From assembly GCA_036873135.1 (NCBI GenBank), contig JAPTYO010000009.1:27983756-28047755 (forward strand): a stretch of 64,000 bases of DNA, read 5' to 3'. Of this stretch, positions 25,262-35,505 are shown one piece after another. Each line of letters opens with the position of its first letter. Positions within the stretch are counted from its first letter, which is position 1. A program made the position numbers and the translations under genes. The notes below the pieces were generated by a model. It was not told the DNA's origin. It did no database searches and saw only the letters and a list, made by a program, of their open reading frames with translations. Source of the stretch: Clarkia xantiana subsp. parviflora (Eukaryota; Streptophyta; Magnoliopsida; Myrtales; Onagraceae).

Positions 25262-25774
25262 TCTCGACGCCCCCAAGAGCGTATCTTGAGAGTAGTATTC
25301 ATACTACGACCTTCGACGCCCCCAAGAGCGTATCTTGAGAGTAGTATTCATACTACGACCTTCGACGCCCCCAAGAGCGTATCTTGAGAGTAGTTATTAC
25401 ACTACGACCTTCGACGCACCAAGAGCGTATCTTGAGAGTGGTTTCCAAAAACTACGAACTTCGACGCCCCCAAGAGCGTATCTTGAGAGTAGTGTTCATA
25501 CTACGAACTTCGACGCCCCCAAGAGCGTATCATGAGAGTAGTTATTACACTACGACCTTCGACGCACCAAGAGCGTATCTTGAGAGTGGTTTCCAAAAAC
25601 TACGAATTTCGACGCCCCCAGGAGCGTATCTTGAGGTAGATTTGCAACCTACCAGATTCGACGCCACCAAGAGCGTATCTTGAGGTAGAAAAAACACTAC
25701 CAGATTCGACGCCCCCAAGAGCGTATCTTGAGGTAGATTTCAAACTACCAGCTTCGACGCCCACCAGGAGCGTA
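25262..25774. repeat. 49-bp tandem array of paired hairpins
   Basis: Eleven contiguous units of 48-50 bp, each starting TCGACGC (25264, 25313, 25362, 25411, 25461, 25510, 25559, 25609, 25658, 25706, 25754). Each unit contains two dyads: CAAGA-GCGTA-TCTTG, and GTAG...CTAC with variable loop sequence. Three-frame openness over the array is a by-product of the repeat and not coding. Confidence 0.93.
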
Positions 25775-26195
25775 TCTTTGGTCTAACCTGAGCCCTCTGG
25801 GAGCCTATCCCGTGAAACGTTAAGCGCCCTCCGAGAGCCTGTCTCGTGAACAGTTTTCGACGCCAACCAGGAGCGTATCTTTGGTCTAACCTGCGCCCTC
25901 CAGGAGCCTATCCTGTGAAACGTTAAGCGCCCTCCGAGAGCCTGTCTCGTGAACAGTTTTCGACGCCAACCAGGAGCGTATCTTTGGTCTAACCTGCGCC
26001 CTCCAGGAGCCTATCCTGTGAAACGTTAAGCGCCCTCCGAGAGCCTGTCTCGTGAACAGTTTTCGACGCCAACCAGGAGCGTATCTTTGGTCTAACCTGT
26101 GCCCTCCAGGAGCCTATCCTGTGAAACGATAAGCGCCCTCCGAGAGCCTGTCTCGTGATCAGATTCGACGCCCACCAAGAGCGTATCTTTGGTCT
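25775..26195. repeat. 103-bp tandem array of hairpins
   Basis: Four full units and a partial fifth, with starts at 25775, 25878, 25981, 26084 and 26186. Each unit carries dyads around GCCTA and GCCTG (CAGGA/TCCTG and CGAGA/TCTCG) plus a GCGTA dyad like that of the neighbouring 49-bp array, so the two arrays are related. Confidence 0.93.
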
Positions 26196-26581
26196 AGCAG
26201 TACCATGTATACCATTTAAAGGGTATCAGAAGAGATCATCGCACTATGCTCAGAAGGATCCAATGAGAAAATAATCTCAAAGTAAAGTGATATGAAGAAC
26301 ACATAATGTTTTTTCTTGATGAAATAGCAGGTATGGCATGAAGGAAAACACGAAAGAAGGATAAGTAAAGGAAACACATCAAGAGAAGAGTCCATAACCA
26401 AAGGGATATATACAAAAGCATGAGAAGCACTAATGTAAAGGCAAGCGAACCACGTAGTCAACAACACAATACGGCAAAGGAAAGCAACATCAAACCCCAC
26501 TACAATCTCAAAAGACACTCAACCCATTAAAGGGGAGAAGGAGTATAGTTATATATACAAAGATAGCATGATGTAAACACA
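26196..26581. other. 3' flank of the gypsy-1 antisense gene
   Basis: AT-rich and non-coding. On the minus strand it would be the 3' untranslated region and terminator of the antisense gene. The minus-strand frames at 26216-26518 have no motif. Confidence 0.5.
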
Positions 26582-28881
26582 TCAATCAGAACCTTCGGGA
26601 GAGTCACCCTCACCCCCTGAAGCTGAACCACCGGCAGAGATGGATGAAGAGGAGGAGTCTGAAGTACCGATCTCCACAGGTGTAGCATCCACCTGTGTAG
26701 GGGCAGGCTTGTCTGCAACAGCAGCCTGACCCCTCAGAACAGCCATATAGCCAGTGGCGTATGGCCCGAAGTCACCAAGGTCACCAACTGGAAACTGAGG
26801 ATCAATGCGGAAAATGTGATCAACCAGATACTCACCAAACTGGTTCATCTCCTGAGTGAGACGCGCGTTATAATCAGCAGTGAAGGCAGAGGAAGCCTTG
26901 TACTCAGACACTGCGACAGTCCTCTCCTCTGCCCGGCACCTAGCCTCCAACTTCCGCAACTCCTCAGAGTGGAGTGAAGATGCAACCTCAGCCTCCCGGC
27001 GTAAACTACCTACGGTAGTCTCAAGCAAGAACACTTGGTCCTTGAGCTCCTGCATCTTTAAATCAGATAAGCGCGCCTTCTCAGCAGCAATGGCGAGCTC
27101 CGCCTTCAGAGAGACCTGGCTGTCCTCAAGGGTCTTCTTCTCGTCAGATAACTCGAGCACGAGCGATGACATGTTCACCATGTCAGACATACCCTAACAA
27201 TTCAAACAAGGGATGAGTAACCGAAAGATAGCCATTATGAAAGTATAAAGAGGAAAGCAAGGAACAACCCACAGGTGCATAACGAGAGAGTACACCCTGA
27301 ACAAAGCGCCGAGTCTCCCCAGGAGACTTGGGCTGAGCAACACGATCGCCAGGGGGAATGGCACCGCGAAGTACGCGGATACCAACCTCAGGAGTCCGCA
27401 AAGAGGAGCTGCTATCAAGGTGGAACTCCTTCAAACCAGCGAAAGGAGTCCACTCAGACCCAATAACATCTTCATCAGTAAGACGCGCGAAATCCTTCCG
27501 ACTTAAAGTCGGAGGCCCACCTGTACAAGCGAAGCAAGTCAAAGGAAAATATAAACATAGAAGAATCAGTAACAAGGTAGAGATCATACCTGAGGACCGT
27601 GCCCTCGGCTGGGGGGCAGGGGAACCACCACCAACAGGTCGCTTCCCTTTGTCAGCTAGGGAAGGCACCTCTTCGACCACCATCTCCTTATCACGAGATA
27701 GGGTCGGAGGACGAGCAATAGGCGAAGCAGGATCCGCAGCTTTCTTCCTCTTAGCAGCCGAGGCCCCGGCCTCAGAATCAGATCTCCGCGGCCTGGACTT
27801 GGAAGGTCCAGAGTCTCTGCCTACGGAGACGACCCTCTCGGTCACCAAGGGGGAGCGCCCTAGCAATGTAAGAAAAACAAGATAAGGAAAACACAAGCTA
27901 TACCATAAAGAAGCAAATAGGAGGAAGCATACCAGAGGCCCCGGCCTTCTTCCCAGGCATGGGGGATTTCTTCAGAGTGGAACTAGAAGGAGCCTTCCTC
28001 TTGCTCAGGTCAACAGGGGCTCCCTGCACGTTATAGGTTTTTCCATGAAACCAACCTACAAAGGAAGAGCAGAAGGTAAATACAGATGGGAAGACCAAGT
28101 GGCATACCGAACCCCCGGAGTCAGGAGTCAAACTGATCCCGGCCTCGTAAAGATCCGTCTCAGTCACTAAGGACACGGGGCAGTATGACCGAGTCCTGTT
28201 GCTCTCATGAATGATCTTCATAGTCTCTAAATCAACTGAAGAGAACTCCCCGAAAGCAGGCCAACCATCGGACCGATCCTCATTCAAGACCGACCAAGTG
28301 ACGTATCGATCCGTAATGAAGAAGTAATGCTTAGCCCAGTGACTGGCCGAATTGTCACTCCGGGACACGAAGCGGAGAGAGGTATCCCACTCGACCCCAC
28401 TCAACCCGAAATCAGTAAATCGGGGATCCTTGAAGGTCGGATGGCGAGTTACGAAACTCGCAAACCCCACCTTCGTCTGGTATTGGAACCGGTAGAAACA
28501 TCGGAACAGAACGAGGGAGTACTTCCAGGAGTACCAATGGCACAATACCCGGAAGCCCACCCAGACACGGAGGGCACTGGGGGCAAGGTTCACAGGAGAA
28601 ATCCTGAAGAACCTGCTCAACTCTATGAGGTCATCACAGTAAGGCAACCTCAACCCAAATCGAATCTGGGAGGGGTACACGGCGACCTTCCCTCTAGGAG
28701 GCTCCGTCACCGTCTCGCGAGTATTCCCCAAGGAGGGGAGAAAAGGATACAGAGGCTCATCTAGGGGACAGATATCTCCTAAGGTACCGTGCTCATTGTA
28801 ATCGGACCTAGTGAGATGGTTCTCCGACAGGGCAGCGAGACCTAAGGCAAAGGTAGCAGGAAATCCCAAAGTTCGAATCAA
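26582..28881 (-). CDS. Antisense intron-containing gene, Transposase_28-like (PF04195 type)
   Basis: Proposed exons on the minus strand: 28881-27933, 27859-27590, 27520-27273 and 27193-26582. They are separated by GT-AG introns of 73, 69 and 79 bp (27860-27932, 27521-27589, 27194-27272). Joined they give exactly 693 codons. Residues ~75-200 resemble the plant 'putative gypsy type transposon' family: LRLPYCDDLIELSRFFRI, RVWVGFRVLCHWYSWKYSL, HWAKHYFFITD. The middle is basic and Ser/Pro-rich. Residues ~490-595 form a coiled coil, then a conserved tail (YLVDHIFRIDPQFPVGDLG). Relatives lie at 40266 and 61771. The third donor (GTGGGT) is the least certain, and upstream exons may exist. The role is unknown. 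Confidence 0.72.
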
Positions 28882-28970
28882 GTTTCGACTAACACCCCAA
28901 CAAAGATCACGACACTAAGCTAGCGATAGGAAATGAAGTAATGCGACCAAAAAGAAAGAGAAAAGGAACT

Positions 28971-29445
28971 CACTCATCCTTCGGAGGATGTAACGCCTCT
29001 GTAGAGTCTGTGTCCGCGGACACCACCAGGAATACAGTACCTGCCACGACACGACAAATATCAAGACAAGGAAAATTTCTGAAGAACCGGAAATACTCCG
29101 ACACTCGACCAACGACAACAACCAAAGATCCAAAGACACCCAGCAAAGATAGTCAACATGAGCCAAGGACACCACGACAACCAAATCGAATAATTTTATC
29201 CGAGCCTAAAGTCGGGTTTTGGGCAAAATTACCGTTACGCCCTTCAACGAAGATTAACACACCAACGGCGATACGACATCAAATTCAAAACCGGGATAAT
29301 CCAATCGGACAAGAAACTACATCCGGACAACCGGCAAATTTTTTTTTCCCAAATCCACAACTATCAACGGCTATCCACGGCAATCCCACATTCAATCAAA
29401 TTTCGGTAATCAAGCATCGGCAATCAAGCATCAACGACTCAAAAA
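28971..29445. other. Region upstream of the antisense gene
   Basis: On the minus strand a consensus donor GTGAGT near 28973 and a pyrimidine-rich acceptor ending GTGTTAG near 28895 suggest a further 5' intron. I cannot define an upstream coding exon. The plus-strand frame at 28941-29639 has no motif. Confidence 0.4.
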
Positions 29446-29960
29446 TCAACATTTTACACGGTAACGGAAAGGGAAAGAATGGACCTTCGGAAAACCCGAC
29501 CCGATGTGATAAACGGGTCCGGAAGTTGAATTTTGGAGTCCGCCGAAATCAGTCCCCCGCCGGAGCCTCGATTTTCCCGCCGCCGGAGTCGAGCTTCGCC
29601 TGGCCCCGTCCTTTCCGCCGCCGTAGCCGTCCGCCGTAGCCACAGAAGACCTCGCCGTCGCGAATGGTGGCTCCCGATGCCTCAGCCGTGCTCTGCGCCG
29701 TCGTGGGTCGTCGTCCGCCTGGGGTCGCGTCGCCGTCCGCCGGGGGTCGCGTCGCCGTCCGCCTGGGACTGTGCCGTCGTCTTCAGCTGGACCTCCTCCC
29801 GCCGGAGCTGCTGGCCGGAATTTCGTGTCTCTCACCGGAATTCTGGCCGGCCCTTACCTTGGGGGTGCTCTCAATTTTTTCTTGCTCTCCAAGGGTGAGT
29901 AAAGAGGGAAGATGGTGGCTATGGTGACTCACTAAGGTATTTTTCTAACTCTCCTCTATA
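29446..29960 (-). promoter_or_regulatory. GC-rich, CpG-dense segment; possible first exon or promoter of the antisense gene
   Basis: 29520-29830 is very rich in CG and CCGCCG words, unlike its AT-rich neighbours. On the minus strand it sits where the 5' end of the antisense gene would be, and an AT-rich TATA-like stretch (CAATATAGAGGA) lies at about 29950-29961. Both strands are open by composition only. No direct evidence shows that transcription starts here. Confidence 0.4.
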
Positions 29961-30513
29961 TTGAAAAGATGATAGGGTTTTTTAAAGAGTTTTAATCACC
30001 ACCCACCCTCCATCTATCTTTAAATGAGATCTAAGGGCCAAGGAAAAACCATCATTTTTATCCCTTTCAATTATGGCTAAGTATATCTCCATACTTAGAA
30101 AAACTATCAAGTTAGGCTTATTCTTGAGCACTCTATACTTAGGAAAAAATTTTGGCCAAAATTAAATTTTTCCTCACTTAGATAGAATCCCGGCACGAAA
30201 TGGAAGCGTAAGTTACTTAGTTGCATTTGCATTGCACCCCTATGCGAGTGTGAATTTTTTAAGTATACGCCGGTAGCAAAGATAGATTTATTACTCCCAC
30301 CTCAGACGGACGCGTGCTTGGGCACACGTCCGCGCTACTCTAACGTTTACAACTCCTCTATCTCATAAGGCAGGGGGCAGAGTCGAAGACACGCATCCAT
30401 GGGTAAGCTAGCACTCAGATGAAAGGTAAAACCCCGGTTTCAAATTGCGCGTATCATACCATCCTAAAATAGAGTCAATCAAGGGTTAAGCCATTGGTTG
30501 ACTCGGGGGCATG
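29961..30513 (+). other. Gypsy-1 3' non-coding segment and polypurine tract
   Basis: No frame is present. It ends ACTCGGGGGCATG just before the LTR, a suitable polypurine primer for plus-strand synthesis. Confidence 0.6.
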
Positions 30514-31333
30514 TGATGGATATACGCCCAATTTGAACTCGTTGACTTCCGAACCGTTGTATTTTTATCATCCCATTATTGATTGCAAATCGAAACTTCA
30601 ACCCGAACACTTCGCGAGAACATCAACGGCTCGGACGAGGCCGAAGCGCTCGTCCGGCCGAGGCAAACTCGCCTAGGTGAGGTTGGGTGGCCACACCCGA
30701 CCTCCCCTAGGGGAGATCGGGTCAGCCAACCCGATCTCTCCTAGGAGAGATCGGGTCGGCCAACCCGATCTCTCCTAGGAGGGATGGGGTTGGCCAACCC
30801 CATCCTCCCTAGGAGGGGTTGGGTACCCTCACCCAACCCCTACCCTTGGGGGTCGGATTTCCCTTCCCCCCAAGGGCCCCGACACCACTTGTGGACTCCC
30901 ATACTCGGTTTACTCCGTCTACCTTCTCCGTATCCTAAAGTCTTAATTATGCGTTTAAAGGTTAATTAACTGTGTTTTAGGGTTAACGATGTCATTAAGC
31001 CACCTTAATGACACCGTTGCCTATAAATACCCCACCTTCACAATTCATTTGGACATCTTGGCAATTTGGATTATTTTGCTCTGACATCTCTCTAGCTTTA
31101 TCTCTCTAAAAACGATACTGACTTAGGCATCAGAGAAGGTTCAGCAGGCACCACCCCCCCCCCCTCTCTGTGTCTGGTACTGCCCCTTCTGCAGGGCGCA
31201 AGGAGAAGAAAAGCGACGGAAGGAAGGACGCAAGCTAAGACAGGGCAATCCGAGAGTACCAGATCATCCACCCCTCCAGTGAGGAACGAGATTTGAGCCG
31301 ACCACCCGTTGACCCAAATCCCGGAACCTAACA
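30514..31333 (+). repeat. 3' LTR of gypsy-1
   Basis: Near-identical to 20881-21696. Differences cluster in the palindrome chain and in a C-run (about 31155). CCGAC follows at 31334-31338. Confidence 0.92.
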
Positions 31334-31787
31334 CCGACCATGGTGGCGATCCGGATAATCGTAAGTCCACCACAGGAGGAGTGTTTCTCCTGCTAATGCC
31401 GCCATTTCATGGACAAGCAAGAAGCAAACTTGTGTCGCGCTATCTACGATGGAATCGGAATTCGTAGCCCTCTCCAAGAATGCACAGGAGGCGGTCTGGC
31501 TGAAAAGGCTTCTTACTGCGCTGCTTGATAGCGATGTCGGGAGTAAACATGTGAAGGTGTTCTCTAACAGTCAGGCAGCCATTGCGGCAGTAAAGAATCT
31601 GAAGTACCATAGTAGGACCAAACACATTGATGTGAAATATTTTTATGCTAAATATATGGTAGAAGATAATATAATCACTTTGGAATACTTTTCCACTGAT
31701 AACATGGTTGCGGACCCATTAACTAAACCATTACGCAGGGAGATATTCGAAAAGCATGTCAAACTGCTTGGATTGCGTAGGGTTTAA
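31334..31787 (+). pseudogene. pol: Copia B RNase H, continuation after gypsy-1
   Basis: It resumes at the exact break with HGGDPDNRKSTTGG, shifts frame near 31400, and is open from 31449: ESEFVALSKNAQEAVWLKR, VKVFSNSQAAIAAVKN, KHIDVKYFYAK, MVADPLTKPLRREIFEKHVKLLG. The catalytic Asp of the DSQAA box is Asn here (SNSQAA), while copias C and D keep SDSQ. This is a separate defect from the gypsy-1 insertion. Confidence 0.88.
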
Positions 31788-32931
31788 AAGTGACATGTTT
31801 CTATTATAACATTTTGATAATTGAAAGTTACATTTTTGAAACGAAAGAATTGCAATTGAGTTTATGATCTATCGACGTCATAATGTTTTAATACATCAGA
31901 TTTACGGTCTATAAACAAAGTCGTGGGAGGACGCAATCCTCTGCCAAAACTATGTCGAATGTGGGCCTTACCTCGTCGCACAGGTACGGTCATCTTGCGG
32001 TGGAGGGAGGCCTCTACCGAGCAAGATTGGCTAAGAGTCAGAGGGATAAACCTGATTACGCAAGACGATCATCTAGTCGCGAAGTAACTCGACATGATCT
32101 TCGTTTTGCAAATCGCCGTGATGAACTTTGTTCGTCATTAATCCACATTCTGGGCCAGATGAGAATCTGCGATAGCATGATTTAACATATCCCATTCCTT
32201 TGAACTTAAACGTTCAGGTATGCTATCGACGTGTGCTTCATACTGCGCGTGCCATGTTCGACCATTGGGTCACAGCTCGGTTGTGCTAGTTAAGAATCCT
32301 CGTGATTCTAGCGGGCGCAAACTTCTTCACCTCGAGCGTGTGATTGATCCCGAGAGCCTTATGAAGAGGCACCCAAAGTATCCTCACGGACTCGGAACTC
32401 ATATCTAAGGTCAGGCTCAATGTTCGCTTCCCGGCGTACGAGCGTAGTGCTGAACAAAAAGGCCCAGTGACCACGTGTTTGGAAACTGGTTGGGTTTGAC
32501 TAAGGATATGAGCGATGGGGATGGTCAAGTTCACCTGTAATTCACCGACTCTTGTATTCACTAGGTGGCCACCAACCGGATATTAGTTGAAGGTAGTGAA
32601 TACTTGTACGGATGCCTTGGAGAAGTTATCATATGAGGAAACTAGGCAAAATGAGAATTATCAGTTGCCATAGGATACAACGCGACACTATATAAATGTT
32701 GTTTATAACAGGTTGATTGGAGAAAAGGGAATCAACGTTCCACGGGCGCTACAACACTCCTAACAGATGAGTAGCACGATGCTCGTCGTGTCCGCCGGTC
32801 GCACGGAAAACCTCGTATAAACTATTCGGAAGAAAAGGATGAGATCAAATATGTGAAATGTTGATGCATATTTGGACGACAATACATTAATAGGCACCCT
32901 CCCATTCCGGCTAGTGGGAGCTGTAAGCATA
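31788..32931 (+). other. Copia B 3' non-coding region and polypurine tract
   Basis: 1.1 kb, collinear with 47479-48613 and the reverse of 11366-12458. It ends CCGGCTAGTGGGAGC, the polypurine tract, immediately before the LTR. The scattered 60-90-codon frames are not shared among the three copies, which argues against coding. Confidence 0.75.
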
Positions 32932-33521
32932 TGGTGATGGGCGTCGTAAATGGAAGCCCATTATATATATATATGTTACCTAAGTTAATTGGGTACATGT
33001 CACATTAGGACATTGGGCCAGACCCAAATCCTAATTGACATGGGAGGCCCAAAATTGGGTCCCTAATACATAGGTCGGCTGAATTACTAGGTGGAGGTAA
33101 AGTGGACTTTTGTACACTTTACTCCTCCTATATATATGGGGAGTTAGGGGTTTTATTAGGATTAATCACAATTCCCTTTAACTGGTGATTTGAGAGAAAA
33201 CCCTTCCCCCAGAAACACCCACTTCGGCCGGACCACACAAGACACCAAGGGTGTGCCAATTTGCCTTCGATCAAACACTCCGGAGATCCGTCTCTTGCCA
33301 AGAATCGATCTAAGGCTTTGTTGTGGAGAATATACCGCGTAGGGCTTCCTTCACAAGAACCTCTACGGGTGCCGACCGGATGACCGTGAACTCCCTCCTA
33401 CAAGGATCCTTGGACTACGGACTATTGTTAAGGTATGTGCGAATCTTCCACTGCGTTATTTCGATTACTAGCATGTACCATGGTTTTAGTATCCGTAGTG
33501 ATTACATCCCGTAATCTAACA
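32932..33521 (+). repeat. 3' LTR of copia B
   Basis: 590 bp, TGTAAGCATATGG to CCCGTAATCTAACA, followed by ATATA. Pairs with 6464-7053. Confidence 0.88.
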
Positions 33522-34718
33522 ATATACACATATATATATTTTATTTATTGTCAATATCTTAAATAGGGAACCACATATACTGACAATATATTTTCTCAAT
33601 CTTTTAGGTAACTAAATCTATCAATAATATCTTTAACCCTATTAATTATCTAGATATATTGATAGTTATATATATTTCTCTATATAAATGTGAATCTATC
33701 CTTATTTTTCCAATTATAAATATATTGTTACCTAGAATAAAAATTAAAATATGGTAAACAATATACCTAGCACATTTGGCCGAAATTAATAACTTGGTGC
33801 CTTAGAAATTTAAAAATTTTACCTTGTAATTTCACTTGGGTTTCGGCGCAATAATGAAATTGGAAACAAGTGGTCAAATTTAAAGATCAAATTTTAATAA
33901 GATCTACAATCCAAAGTTCGATTTAGATAAAAATCATGTTTTTCTTGAAGATCATGAACATCAAATTTTCCTAAGAACGTCATGAAAATTTCAGACCATT
34001 ACCATCTCAAAAATTTTAAATTTTCTTATCTTAAAATTTTCGGCCAAAATCTAAAAAAAAAAACTTTCAAGAATACCAATTTATCAAAATCATGAACTCC
34101 TAACACAGGCTCTTATACCACTGTTAGATTACGGGGAGTAATCACTACAGATACTATAAACATGGTACATGCTAGTAATTGATATTACGCAGCGGAAGAT
34201 TCGCACATACCTAAGACGTAATCGGTAGTCCCAAGATCCTGCAGCAGGGAGTTCAGGGTCCTCTTGTCGGCACCCGTAGAGGTTCTTGTTAAGAAAGCCC
34301 AACGCGGTATATTCTCCACAGCAAAGCCTCTGATTGATTCGTGGCAGGGATGGATCTTCGGAGTGTTTGCTCGAAGGCAAATTGGCACACCCTTGGTGAA
34401 GGAGTGGTTCGGCCGAATATATGTGGTTATGGGGAGGAGGGTTTTCTCTCAAATCACCACAAGTGAGGAACTATGATTAACCCTAATAAACCCCTAACAC
34501 CCCATATATATAGGAGGAGCAAAGTGGACAAAAGTCCACTTTGCCCCTACATAGTTCGGTCGGCCACATGTTATAAGGGAGGCCCAAATTTGGGCCTCTC
34601 ATGTCAATTGGGATTTGGGTCTGGCCCAATGTCCTAATGTGACATTTACCAAATTGTCTTAGGTAATATATACATATAATGGGCTTCCATTTACGGCGCC
34701 CATCACCATATGCTTACA
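33522..34718 (-). mobile_element. Copia F, 5' LTR and outer leader
   Basis: On the minus strand it has an LTR at 34718-34122 (TGTAAG...CTAACA), a decayed primer site (TGGTATAAGAGCC, about 34108-34120), then leader running to 33522. It continues at 6463-5866 on the other side of copia B. F's coding part and 3' LTR are not present. Confidence 0.8.
34122..34718 (-). repeat. 5' LTR of copia F
   Basis: 597 bp, same type as the copia B LTRs. In plus reading it runs from TGTTAGATTACGGGG to CATATGCTTACA. The minus strand carries CCTATATATATGGGG as a TATA region. The 107-codon frame at 34129-34452 is LTR translation. Confidence 0.85.
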
Positions 34719-34920
34719 CAAAGTGGACAAAATTCCACTTTGCACCTCACTAATTTCGGCCGGCCACTTTATGCTAGGGAGGCCCAATTTTCGGCCTCTC
34801 ATGTCAATTGGGATTTGGGTCAAGCCCAATTTCCCTAATGTGACATTAATCCAATTTCTTAGTTTACCTATACATATTAATGGGCTACCAATTACGGCGC
34901 CCAGTCACCATATGCTAACA
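34719..34920 (-). repeat. Copia LTR fragment (U3 end)
   Basis: In plus reading it ends GTCACCATATGCTAACA and is the first ~200 bp of a minus-oriented LTR. Its other part is cut away at the copia F boundary. It faces the next LTR head to head. Confidence 0.75.
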
Positions 34921-35505
34921 TGGGCACCGTAATTGGTAGCCCATTAATATGTATAGGTAACCTAAGAAATTGGGTTGATGTCACATTAGGAAAATTGGGC
35001 TTGACCCAAATCCCAATTGACATGAGAAGCCCAAAATTAGGCCTCCCTAACATATGTGGCCGGCCGAATATTGCAAGGGGCAAAGTGGACTTTTGTCCAC
35101 TTTGCTCCTCCTATAAATAAGGGGTGTTAGGGTTTTATTTGGGGCTATTCACAATTCTTCCTAAGTAGTGATTTGAGAGAAAAATCATTCCCCCCCTTCT
35201 AGACATACTTCGGCCGAACTATTCACCACCACCAAGGGTGTGCCAATTTGCTTAGAGCAAAACACTTCGGGGATCCGTCCTTGCCAAGAATCTATTAGAC
35301 GCTTTGCTGTAGAGCTAACACCACGTAGGGCTTATTTAACAAGAACCTCTACAGGTTCCGTCTGGTGGATCGTGAACTCCCTCAGCCAGATCCTTTGGAC
35401 TACGGAAAAGGTTTAGGTATGTGCACATCTTCCACTGCGTAATTCTGATTACAAGCATGTACCTTCTTTTGTTGTTTCCGTAGTAATCAACCCCGTAATC
35501 CAACA
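34921..35505 (+). repeat. Copia LTR, nearly complete
   Basis: Plus-oriented LTR lacking only about the first 17 bp (it starts TGGGCACCGTAATTGG) and ending CCCCGTAATCCAACA. No primer site follows. Instead the sequence enters the RNase H of copia E in the opposite direction, so this is a solo or rearranged LTR. Confidence 0.75.

Larger units (their letters stand above)
20881..31333 (+). mobile_element. Gypsy-1: non-autonomous Tat-type LTR retrotransposon
   Basis: 10,453 bp with LTRs of 816 and 820 bp (TGATGG...CTAACA), flanked by CCGAC at 20876-20880 and 31334-31338, inserted in the RNase H frame of copia B. Order: LTR, TGGCGCC primer site, gag, protease fused to a second partial gag, two tandem arrays, an antisense gene with introns, a GC-rich segment, a purine-rich end (GACTCGGGGGCA), LTR. 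No RT, RNase H or integrase motif occurs on either strand. It would need proteins from another element. By eye the LTRs differ at about 15-20 positions, so insertion was fairly recent. Confidence 0.92.

Noticed and set aside
28056..28107. A further 52-bp GT-AG intron in the antisense gene
   Set aside because: The junctions look acceptable, but its removal puts a stop soon after, while the unspliced frame is open and continues in register.
29446..29898. GC-rich frames of 121-129 codons on both strands as a possible Arg-rich protein
   Set aside because: High GC suppresses stops in all frames. No start context, domain or homologue elsewhere in the window. Kept only as a possible promoter or first exon.
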